Shown in pieces: positions 55,283 to 63,294 of a stretch of DNA of 64,000 bases. The position numbers were made by a program, and so were the translations under genes. The notes under the pieces were generated by a model. It made no database searches. It was not told where the DNA came from and worked only from the letters and a program-made list of their open reading frames with translations. Every line of letters starts with the position of its first letter. Positions within the stretch are counted from its first letter, which is position 1. The stretch is from the NCBI RefSeq assembly GCF_003010965.1, contig NZ_PGGM01000017.1, forward strand, positions 1 through 64,000, written 5' to 3'. Source of the DNA: Phyllobacterium sophorae (GTDB lineage: Bacteria > Pseudomonadota > Alphaproteobacteria > Rhizobiales > Rhizobiaceae).

Positions 55283-58200
55283 TTGGACATTGGGCAATGG
55301 CTGCGCGGCCTCGGCCTGCAGTCCTACGAGCAGGCGTTCCGCGACAACGGGGTCGACCTTGACGTCTTGCCCCTCTTGACGACAGACGACCTAAAGGAGA
55401 TCGGCGTTTCAGCGGTCGGCCACCGGCGGAAGATACTTGATGCGGTCGGCGAACTGATGACGGCGCGCCCGCAGGCGGCAGGTCACAAGGCTCCCGATCG
55501 AGCCGAGCGGCGACAGCTCACGGTCATGTTCTGTGACCTTGTCGGCTCGACGGCGTTATCGGCCAGCCTCGACCCGGAAGATATGCAAGAACTGCTGCAG
55601 GTCTATCATACACGCGTCGGCGATCTCGCCAGCAAACATGGCGGCTTTGTTGCCAAGTATATGGGCGATGGTGCCCTTATCTACTTCGGGTACCCCCATG
55701 CGCATGAGGACGACGCTGAACGGGCGGTGCGGGCGGGGCTCGCCCTCGTCGATGGCGTTTCCCAATTGACGGCGCACGGCGATCACCTCAAGGCCCGCGT
55801 TGGCATTGCCACCGGGCTTGTGGTGGTCGGCGAGCTGCTTGGGGTTGGCGAGGCGCAAGAGCGCGCGATAGCTGGCGAGACGCCCAACCTTGCCGCCCGG
55901 CTGCAGGAACTGGCCGAGGCCGGTGCGGTGGTCATCGCCAGCAATACACGGCGCCTTGTCGGCGACCTCTTCGAGCTTTCCCCACTGGCGCCGTCCGCGC
56001 TTAAAGGTTTCGCCGAACCAGTGCAGGCCTGGCGCGTGATCGGCGAGGGAAAGGCCGAAAGCCGATTTGAAGCGCTCCATGGCACGCGGGTCACACCCAT
56101 TGTCGGCCGTGAGGAGGAACTCGACCTCGTCTTGTCGCGCTGGCACCAGATAAAGGCGGGGCGCGGGCACGTTGTGCTCATCTCAGGGGAACCCGGCATT
56201 GGCAAGTCGAGGTTGGTGCTGGCCCTGCGCGAACGGCTGCAGGAAGAGTCAAAGGCATCGCTCAGCTACGCCTGCTCTCCGCACCACACCAACAGCGCGC
56301 TCTTCCCCTTTGTCACGCAGCTGGAGCGGGCGGCAGGATTTGCCTCAGGTGACGATTGGGACGAGCGCCTCGACAAGCTGGAAGCCCTGCTGCACGACAC
56401 ATCGGTGGGGCCCAACAACGCGGTGGCGCTCTTTGCCGACCTGCTCGGCATCCCGATCGGCCCGCGCTATCAGCTGGCTTCGATGTCATCGCTGCAAAAG
56501 AAGGGGCTCCTCTTCCGGGCCTTTCTTGCGCAGCTTGAAGCGCTCGCGGTGCGCGGCCCGGTGCTGGTGGTGCTCGAGGACGTGCATTGGCTCGATCCGA
56601 CGTCACGTGAACTCTTCGATCAGATGGTCGCGCAGCTTCGACATCTGCCTGTACTGCTCATCGCAACGTTTCGGCCCGAGCTGTCGCCGCCTTGGATCGG
56701 CTTTGCGCATGTCACGCTGGTCACGTTGAACCGCCTGGCGCAGGCCCAGATCCGGTCCCTGGTCGAGCGGGTGACCGGCGGCAAGGCGCTGCCCCCGGAA
56801 GTCCTGGAGCAAATCCTGGCGCGAACGGAGGGCGTGCCCCTCTTTACCGAGGAACTGACCAAGGCCGTGCTCGAATCCGGATTGCTCGGTCAAGACGGCG
56901 ACCGTTACGTGCTCGATGCGCCACTCCCGCCGCTGGCAATACCTGCGACCCTGCATGACTCGCTCATGGCCCGCCTCGATCGGCTCTCCCCGGTAAAGGA
57001 GGTCGCACAGATCGGCGCATGCATCGGCCGCGAGTTCGACCACGCGCTGCTTGCGGCCGTCGTTCCGTTGCCCGACAGCGATCTTGCGGCGGCGCTAGAA
57101 CGACTGGTCGCCGCGGAGCTTGTCTTTCGTCGTGGCACGCCGCCGGCGGCCACATACATGTTCAAGCATGCATTGGTGCGTGATGCGGCCTATCAGAGCC
57201 TGCTGCGAAAGCGTCGTCAGGAGTTGCATGCGAAGATCGCCACAGCCCTTGAGACAGACTTTCCCCAAACGCTCGAAGCGCAGCCTGAACTGGTTGCCTC
57301 GCATTTCGACGAGGCCGGGCACTTCGACAAAGCGGTTGGATACTGGCTACAGGCCGGCCTGTTGGCCGCCGGCCGCTCGGCCAATGTTGAAGCAATTGCG
57401 CATCTTCGATCGGGGCTCGCCAGCCTCGCAGCGTGTTCCCCCGGCGAAGCTCGTTCGCGGTTGGAGTTGTCCCTGCTGCTGGCGCTTGGCGCTCCGCTCC
57501 TGTTCACCAAGGGATACGCGTCGCGCGAGGCGGAAGCGGTCTACAAGCGCGCCCGGGAGCTGTGCCGGGAGCTTGGCAACGATGCGGATCTTTTCACAGC
57601 GATAAGAGGACTTGGATATGTTTATCATGTGCGTGCCAACCTTCGTGAAGCGACGCCGCTCACTGACGAAACGGTCGAGCTCGCGCATCGGATTGGCGCC
57701 CCGGCGTTTCTCGCCGAGGCCTACCATTTTGCCGGGGCACTGACGTTCCATCTCGGCAAATTCCGGGCCGCCCGCGATTGGCATCAGCAAAGCCTGGAGG
57801 CCGGCGCCAATCACCGCCATTTCCATTCAGAGGTCTACGGTATCAATATGGGCGCATTTTCCCGCGTCTATATCGCCCACTGCGATTGGCATCTTGGTCA
57901 ACCCGACCGTGCTCTGCAGACCGCCGAGGACGGGCTTGCGCTCGCGCGGGAAAGCGCGCGCCCCTTTAGTATTGCGCTCGCGCTCGATTACCTCGCGATG
58001 CTGCATCAGTTTCGACGTGATCCCGAGGCAGCACTCACGATCGCTGAGGAAGCCCGGAGCCTTTGCCGGGAATATCGGTTCGATTATTACGGAGCATGGA
58101 GCGCGCTGGTGCGGGCCTGGGCCATTGCAGAACAAGGCCCGCTCCAGCAGGGGCTCGCAGCCTATGATGCAGCGCTGAAGGAATTCGCAGAAACTGGCGC

Positions 58201-58618
58201 CGGGCTGCGGATGCCCCACTACCTTTGCCTGCTCGCCGCCATCCAGCGTAAGGCAGGACGGCGTGCCGCCGGGCTCAAAATCGTCGCTGAAGCGACTGAG
58301 ATCGCTGAAACAACGTTGGAGACCTGGTGCAATGCCGAACTCGAACGCGAGCGCGGCGAACTGCTGCTGCTCGATCCTTCCAACGACGCCAGCAAGGCGG
58401 CCGAAGCCGCCTTCAAGCGGGCGATCGATATTGCCGCCGATCAGGGCGCGAAAATGCTTCAACTGCGGGCCAGCGCTGCGCTGGCCCAGCTCTGGGCCGA
58501 GCACAATCGCATGAAGGAGGCTTTTGATATTCTCGCGCCGATCTATGACTGGTTCAGACGGGGGTTTGATACGCCCGATCTTTTGCGGGCCCGTAGTCTT
58601 CTTGCCAAACTACGATAG
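55283..58618 (+). CDS. SAM domain, class III adenylate cyclase, AAA ATPase and TPR regulator
   Basis: A 1111-residue protein. Residues 1-60 form a SAM domain (WLRGLGLQSYEQAFRDNGVD, LKEIGVSAVGHRRKI). A class III cyclase domain follows (TVMFCDLVGSTALS with metal Asp, YMGDGALIYFGYP). The central AAA/STAND ATPase has P-loop SGEPGIGKSRL near residue 298 and VLVVLEDVHWLDPTS. The C-terminal third is TPR-like helical repeats. The start is TTG with GGAGG five bases upstream. Such proteins are common in Bradyrhizobium-type genomes; the signal is unknown. It follows the FAD oxidase by 56 bases and may be co-transcribed. Confidence 0.87.
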   Translation: MDIGQWLRGLGLQSYEQAFRDNGVDLDVLPLLTTDDLKEIGVSAVGHRRKILDAVGELMTARPQAAGHKAPDRAERRQLTVMFCDLVGSTALSASLDPEDMQELLQVYHTRVGDLASKHGGFVAKYMGDGALIYFGYPHAHEDDAERAVRAGLALVDGVSQLTAHGDHLKARVGIATGLVVVGELLGVGEAQERAIAGETPNLAARLQELAEAGAVVIASNTRRLVGDLFELSPLAPSALKGFAEPVQAWRVIGEGKAESRFEALHGTRVTPIVGREEELDLVLSRWHQIKAGRGHVVLISGEPGIGKSRLVLALRERLQEESKASLSYACSPHHTNSALFPFVTQLERAAGFASGDDWDERLDKLEALLHDTSVGPNNAVALFADLLGIPIGPRYQLASMSSLQKKGLLFRAFLAQLEALAVRGPVLVVLEDVHWLDPTSRELFDQMVAQLRHLPVLLIATFRPELSPPWIGFAHVTLVTLNRLAQAQIRSLVERVTGGKALPPEVLEQILARTEGVPLFTEELTKAVLESGLLGQDGDRYVLDAPLPPLAIPATLHDSLMARLDRLSPVKEVAQIGACIGREFDHALLAAVVPLPDSDLAAALERLVAAELVFRRGTPPAATYMFKHALVRDAAYQSLLRKRRQELHAKIATALETDFPQTLEAQPELVASHFDEAGHFDKAVGYWLQAGLLAAGRSANVEAIAHLRSGLASLAACSPGEARSRLELSLLLALGAPLLFTKGYASREAEAVYKRARELCRELGNDADLFTAIRGLGYVYHVRANLREATPLTDETVELAHRIGAPAFLAEAYHFAGALTFHLGKFRAARDWHQQSLEAGANHRHFHSEVYGINMGAFSRVYIAHCDWHLGQPDRALQTAEDGLALARESARPFSIALALDYLAMLHQFRRDPEAALTIAEEARSLCREYRFDYYGAWSALVRAWAIAEQGPLQQGLAAYDAALKEFAETGAGLRMPHYLCLLAAIQRKAGRRAAGLKIVAEATEIAETTLETWCNAELERERGELLLLDPSNDASKAAEAAFKRAIDIAADQGAKMLQLRASAALAQLWAEHNRMKEAFDILAPIYDWFRRGFDTPDLLRARSLLAKLR

Positions 58619-59244
58619 TCGCATTCTAACACCCGCCCCGCATCCAGCTGGAACTTGCGCGCATTGGCTGCAAATGTGATTGGCTGAGGACGAGACCGGT
58701 ATCCGGTTGTTGCTTGGTTACAATCCTGCTGACGATCAGTCGGCGATTAATCGCATCAGGCGCGGCGACTATAACCACCTCAACGGCAAACCACGTCACG
58801 GTAAAATCGGGTAGAACACGCCGGTAATTCGACAGTGCTCTCGCATTCCGATCAGGCGTTCGGCATCTCTGGCTATCCAAAGGTTTATCGGCGATCATGC
58901 GCTGCCGAATATATGCGGATGGATATTGTAAGATCCAGGAGGGAGGCATTCGCGGTTGGCTCGTTAGCACGCAGGCCAGACTCGCTATCTGATAAGGTCC
59001 CGCAAGGCATGGACGGCGCAGAGGTCGAGAAGACTGACAGGGACGCCAAGCGATAAAACAGGGCCTGCTCCGCGCAAGGGTGTCGCGAAGGAAGCAAGCG
59101 CAATGAATCCCGCCTTGGCGAGGCGACGCCACGCCTCGATATAGGGGTTCGGCCCACGGACCGGCCCACCAATTGGTTTCAAAGCCGGCAACGGCAGCCG
59201 CGCCTTGCTCAATCCGATCCTTCCCGCTTTGCCTGCCCGACGGA
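58619..59244. other. Intergenic region, possible gene remnant
   Basis: About 625 bases with no confident gene. A short plus-strand frame from a TTG at 58681 to a TAG at 58818 reads AEDETGIRLLLGYNPADDQ and then NHLNGKPRHGKIG; this has a protein-like composition but no start signal, and may be the tail of a lost gene. A minus-strand frame at 58626-59132 has a Cys/Arg/Ser-rich composition unlike real proteins and is not called. Confidence 0.3.
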
Positions 59245-59727
59245 TCAGTTTCCGCTCATTTCGGCGATCTTGTCGAGGCCGGCCTTATAAATACTGCTGA
59301 TCACGCCCTTGGCCTCGTCATCGGATTTGCCCTTGGCATCAAAGCTGCTTTTCCAGTCCACCCGGGTCCCATCTCCTTGTGCCGAGACGCTGATCGTGGC
59401 GCGATAATTCGCAACGGGAAGCGGAGAGTCGATGATGGCATAGGTGTAGCTGGTATCCGTTTGCTCGACGAGTTTCTCCTTGATTGTGCCGCCGTCTGTG
59501 GTCGTGAGCGTGCGATAGGTTGCACCGCCTTCATCACTCTGCACGCACTTCGATACAGCGGGATGCCAGGTCCCAATGGCGCAGAAGTCGCCGATCTTCT
59601 TCCACACCGCATCCGGATTGCCCGCGACGGTTGCAGAACTGGCCACCTCCAGCGCTGCGGCTGATCCGACCAGAAGACCGATTGCAGCAATTGCGGACGC
59701 CAGGGTCTTTAGAGTGCTTGTTGTCAT
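59245..59727 (-). CDS. Exported SRPBCC (START-like) family protein
   Basis: A 160-residue protein with a signal peptide (LASAIAAIGLLVGSAAA) followed by an SRPBCC/polyketide-cyclase-like fold: VAGNPDAVWKKIGDFCAIGTWHPAVSKC, a YTYAIIDSPLPVANYRATISV strand pair, and GTRVDWKSSFDAKGKSDDEAKGVISSIYKAGLDKI at the end. Such domains bind hydrophobic ligands. Its export to the periplasm is less common. Neighbours give no clear role. Confidence 0.78.
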   Translation of the reverse strand: MTTSTLKTLASAIAAIGLLVGSAAALEVASSATVAGNPDAVWKKIGDFCAIGTWHPAVSKCVQSDEGGATYRTLTTTDGGTIKEKLVEQTDTSYTYAIIDSPLPVANYRATISVSAQGDGTRVDWKSSFDAKGKSDDEAKGVISSIYKAGLDKIAEMSGN

Positions 59728-60004
59728 CTGCGCGTTCCTCCCAACAAATGACCCATCCTGTTTATTTTCTCATGAATCGCGGTTTCCGGATAGGGACTTA
59801 TGCCCGAAGGCCGGTGCGCCCGGCCCATCCCCCACCGCTCTTGGAGCCTGGTCCGGCCGTTGTCGGACGCGTGTGATAGCAACCGCGCACCACCCAAGCG
59901 GCGATGACATTCCGTCGCCGGGTCCGGAGAATCGCACGTGCATGAAGACAGTTCCGGCGTGGCCTATCGAGCAAGATGCTGACGACGTTGGGCGAGGGCG
60001 CGCG

Positions 60005-60967
60005 CTATTTTCCCTGCACTTCGTAAATATAGATGGTCGATTGATCGTCTTCAGGTGCGAAATAGGCCATGAGACCGTTATCCGTCGTTTCAATCCAGAA
60101 CGGGTTTTGCGTCATTGGAAGCCCGGACTGCGTCCAGAGCTGAACCGGCATTTGGTAGACAGGCAGACCCGAGGCAAGATTGACGATCTCGAGACCGCCA
60201 AGGGCGAATTTCGGGCCATCCTTTTTGATCTGGTAGCTGGTCAGGCCACCGCAGAGCATTTCGCTGTGGCCAAGATATTTGCAATCCTGATAATCGATGT
60301 AGTGGGATGGATTGAGCTTGGCCAATTGCCCAGGGTCAACGCCGGCGTTGGTCACTTGCCCATTGTCGCCAAGTGTAAATGCGTAGAAGCGCCGCGATCC
60401 CCAACTGACTGCATTCAACGTCCGTTTCTCGCGGTCATGGATGACGCCGCCAAGATGATCGTGGTAGCGAAAAACTTCCTGCGGCCTCATTGTCTGAGGA
60501 TCGACTTTATAGATGATGGATGCGCTGTTCGGCCTGTATTCAGCAACCGGCACGAAAATCGCTTCGCCGTCGAAGTCAATACCGCCCGGATGATAGATCG
60601 AGCCGTCGCCGAGGATGACGTCCTCAACGAGATTGCCCTTTGAATCGACCTTGAAAAGATGCCCCACGCCTTTGCCCTTATCACGATCGTAACCGTCCTG
60701 CGGCTTGTCGTATTTCTTGGTGGGCGTGGTGATCTCCACCGACGTGATGTAGAAAAAATCGCCAATCTTCACCATTCCCTGCGGATGAAACGCTGGAAAC
60801 GATAATGGGATTTGTCCGACCCGTTTCCAGACCGTTCCCCTGTCCAAGGTCTTGATCGTTTCACTGATCGTGCGACCGGTATCAGCAGTTTGCGCGAGGG
60901 CGGGGGAGATAACAACCATCATCAAGATCGTCATGATGGTTGGCAATTTGCTGAGGCTTTCGAACAT
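60005..60967 (-). CDS. Exported DUF6454-like beta-propeller-type protein
   Basis: A 320-residue protein with a signal peptide (TIMTILMMVVISPALA). The mature part has repeated strands with HPQGMVKIGDFFYITSVEI, GVGHLFKVDSKGNLVEDV, HPGGIDFDGEAIFVPVAEYRP and DCKYLGHSEMLCGGLTSY, matching the DUF6454 family of unknown function and suggesting a beta-propeller. I chose the ATG giving MFESLSKLP over a TTG seven codons upstream. It is on the same strand as the SRPBCC gene, 277 bases apart; that gap holds no gene I can support. Confidence 0.7.
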   Translation of the reverse strand: MFESLSKLPTIMTILMMVVISPALAQTADTGRTISETIKTLDRGTVWKRVGQIPLSFPAFHPQGMVKIGDFFYITSVEITTPTKKYDKPQDGYDRDKGKGVGHLFKVDSKGNLVEDVILGDGSIYHPGGIDFDGEAIFVPVAEYRPNSASIIYKVDPQTMRPQEVFRYHDHLGGVIHDREKRTLNAVSWGSRRFYAFTLGDNGQVTNAGVDPGQLAKLNPSHYIDYQDCKYLGHSEMLCGGLTSYQIKKDGPKFALGGLEIVNLASGLPVYQMPVQLWTQSGLPMTQNPFWIETTDNGLMAYFAPEDDQSTIYIYEVQGK

Positions 60968-61182
60968 CCTGGGCTCCGTAACCGTCAAATCTTTTCACAA
61001 GGTGTACAACCGGCCCGTGACAGAAACGTGAATTTGAACCTCGCAAGCGGCTTCGGTTATGCCTGCGCAAAAGCTGACACAGACCGGTTACAGTGATGAA
61101 AGGTCCCCCGACGGTCGCATTGACCTTTCGTGCGCAGGGCATTGATGGGCCATTCCCTCTGGCGGTTCCTCAAGAATGGCAG

Positions 61183-62466
61183 TTACTGCTGATCCAGTCG
61201 AAGCGCTGCGGCTCGGCGATGGCCCTCCATCCCCTCCGTTCGACTTTGCCGTACCGACGGGGGAGCGACTGCGGCCACACCGCGCTCGTCGAGCCATTGG
61301 TGGGTGCACACCTTCACGTAGGATCCCACCCACAGACCTCCGGTGTAGCGTCCTGCAGCCATGGTCGGAAGCGTGTGGTTTGTCCCGCAGCACTTGTCGG
61401 AGTACACGACGCTTGCAAGTTTCCCGATGAACAGAGAACCATAATTGCGCAATTTTCCTGCAGTGGAATGGGCATCGCGCGTGTGAACCTCAAGGTGTTC
61501 CGCCGCGATATGGTCCGAATAGGCGATCATCGCGGTTTCATCAGCACAAACCGTGATTTCACCATAGTCACGCCACGCGAGGCCGGCGACATCGGCTGTG
61601 GGCAACGTTTCAAGTTGCCGCTCGACCTCCACCAGTGTTTCCTCGGCCAGTTTTTGGTCGGTGGTGATGAGGCCGACACGGGTCCTGACATCGTGCTCGG
61701 CTTGCGCAAGAAGATCGGTGGCGATCATCTTCGCTTCGCCGGTTTCGTCGGCAACGATGTAAATTTCGCTTGGGCCGGCCAATTGGTCGATGCCCACCTG
61801 GCCGAACACCTGCCGCTTGGCTTCATTGACGTAGGCGTTGCCCGGCCCGACGATCTTGTCGACGGCGGGAATGGTTTCGGTGCCGAACGCCATCGCGGCA
61901 ATGGCCTGCGCGCCGCCCACCTTGAAAATCCTGTCAGCACCGGACAAATGGCAACCGGCAATCATGGCCGGATGGGCATTGGGTGGCAGGCAGGCGATCA
62001 CCTGATCGCAGCCGGCGACCTTCGCAGGAACGATTGTCATGACGGGGGCAGACAGGATCGGATATCGGCCCCCGGGCACGTAGGCTCCAACAAACTCGAC
62101 CGGAATGATCCGGTGTCCCAGGTGCAATCCGGGAAGCGCATCGAATTCGAGGGGAAGTATGGTTCGAAGTTGCGCCTCGGCGAACGCCTTGACCCGCTCA
62201 ATGGCGAACTCCGTGTCTTTGCGGGTTTGAGGATCGAGGCTGGCAACCGCTTCCAGGCGGTCATCCAGGCTCACTTCGAAAGCCTCAATATCCACGCTGT
62301 CGTACGTGCGGGAGTATTGCCGCAGGGCAGCGTCCCCTTGTGCGCGCACATTTGCAATGATGTGCTTGACGGTGGCCTCGATTGCGGCCGTATCCGATCC
62401 CGAAGAACGGTTTGGCGTCTTGAGATGTTTGATTTTGTCGTCGAGTGGGTTGAAGCGGTTTGGCAT
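61183..62466 (-). CDS. Histidinol-dehydrogenase-family NAD-dependent dehydrogenase (HisD/HpsN-like)
   Basis: A 427-residue zinc dehydrogenase of the HisD family. Zinc and catalytic positions are kept: Q and H in LLAQAEHDVRTRV, the catalytic Glu-His in AAEHLEVHT, Asp in YSDKCCGTNHTLPT and His in TEGMEGHRRAAALRL. NAD site: DKIVGPGNAYVNEAKRQV and QLAGPSEIYIVADE. The context is not histidine synthesis: it is divergent from an XRE-cupin regulator and a PotD-like importer. Members in such settings include HpsN, which oxidises sulfopropanediol. The substrate is therefore an imported alcohol or amino alcohol, to be decided. Confidence 0.85.
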   Translation of the reverse strand: MPNRFNPLDDKIKHLKTPNRSSGSDTAAIEATVKHIIANVRAQGDAALRQYSRTYDSVDIEAFEVSLDDRLEAVASLDPQTRKDTEFAIERVKAFAEAQLRTILPLEFDALPGLHLGHRIIPVEFVGAYVPGGRYPILSAPVMTIVPAKVAGCDQVIACLPPNAHPAMIAGCHLSGADRIFKVGGAQAIAAMAFGTETIPAVDKIVGPGNAYVNEAKRQVFGQVGIDQLAGPSEIYIVADETGEAKMIATDLLAQAEHDVRTRVGLITTDQKLAEETLVEVERQLETLPTADVAGLAWRDYGEITVCADETAMIAYSDHIAAEHLEVHTRDAHSTAGKLRNYGSLFIGKLASVVYSDKCCGTNHTLPTMAAGRYTGGLWVGSYVKVCTHQWLDERGVAAVAPPSVRQSRTEGMEGHRRAAALRLDQQ

Positions 62467-62634
62467 CTCTAATCTCTAATTTGCTTGCTTCGCGAGGTCT
62501 GTCGTCACAATCGTGCACCTGCGGGTTGACTGCAATTGCTCCCGGGGCAGCCGTTCAGTATATTCACCACAGATGAGCGGTCTAACCTTGGGGGCAGCTT
62601 GATCGCGACACGGCACTCCACGGGGAAGGATTCC

Positions 62635-63183
62635 ATGCCAAAGATCGGCGTCAAATTGCGGGAAATGCGGCGCAGGCGCGATTTGGGCGTGCGTGAACTG
62701 GCGGCACGGTCCGGCATCTCCCATTCCACCATTTCCTTGATAGAACGCGACAGGATGAGTCCGTCGATCGACACGTTGAGTGCGGTCCTTGATGCTCTTG
62801 GAACGACGCTGCCGGGGTTCTTCAGCGATCTTCAGTCGAGCCTGCCATACACGCCGTTTTATGGATCAGACGAATTGGTGGAGATCGGCAAGGTCGAAAC
62901 GATATCCTACCGTGTCATTGGCCTCAATCACCCCAACAGGCAACTTCTCATGCTGCACGAAACCTATGCGGTTGGTGCTGATACGGGGGAAGCGTTCGCC
63001 CATGCTGCCCAGGAGGCGGGAATGGTCATTAGCGGCGCAGTTGAAGTGACGGTCGGGGGGCAGAAAAAAATCCTCAAAAAGGGCGATGGGTATTATTTCG
63101 ACAGCCGGCTTCCCCATCGCTTTCGCAATGCCAGCGAGGAGAAAAGCGAGATCTTGAGCGCAATAACCCCACCGACATATTGA
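62635..63183 (+). CDS. XRE family regulator with C-terminal cupin domain
   Basis: A 182-residue regulator: XRE helix-turn-helix at residues 4-60 (VKLREMRRRRDLGVRELAARSGISHSTISLIERDRMSPSIDTL) and a cupin from about 100 (TGEAFAHAAQEAGMVISGAVEVTVGGQ, GDGYYFDSRLPHRFRN). It is built like PuuR. GGGGAAGGA precedes the ATG; the open frame begins 33 codons earlier. It lies between the HisD-like gene and the binding-protein gene and likely controls both, responding to the imported substrate. Confidence 0.88.
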   Translation: MPKIGVKLREMRRRRDLGVRELAARSGISHSTISLIERDRMSPSIDTLSAVLDALGTTLPGFFSDLQSSLPYTPFYGSDELVEIGKVETISYRVIGLNHPNRQLLMLHETYAVGADTGEAFAHAAQEAGMVISGAVEVTVGGQKKILKKGDGYYFDSRLPHRFRNASEEKSEILSAITPPTY

Positions 63184-63199
63184 CGAGAGGGGTTGCAAT

Positions 63200-63217
63200 C
63201 GGTGAATTTAATCACCG
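63200..63217. promoter_or_regulatory. Candidate operator ahead of the PotD-like importer
   Basis: CGGTGA-ATTTAA-TCACCG is a perfect 6-bp inverted repeat with a six-base AT spacer, about 80 bases before the binding-protein start. The half-site GGTGAAT recurs (as ATTCACC, 62562-62568) in the gap between the HisD-like gene and the regulator. A shared site for the XRE-cupin protein is a fair inference. Confidence 0.45.
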
Positions 63218-63294
63218 CTTTGCTTAATCGGGCTTTCAATCAAGTGAAACTGTGATTTGTTAGCCTTTGTCATAGAAAAACAAGGGGAATGACG

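Noticed and set aside
58626-59132. Minus-strand 168-codon frame in the gap after the large cyclase gene
   Set aside because: Composition rich in Arg, Ser, Cys and Pro, no ribosome binding site and no family match.
61183-62466. Histidine biosynthesis gene hisD
   Set aside because: No other his genes nearby, and a divergent catabolic-type regulator and importer; kept as HisD-family only.
61093-62472. Plus-strand 459-codon open frame opposite the HisD-like gene
   Set aside because: No family motif and composition typical of an antisense shadow; the minus-strand frame has all HisD active-site residues.
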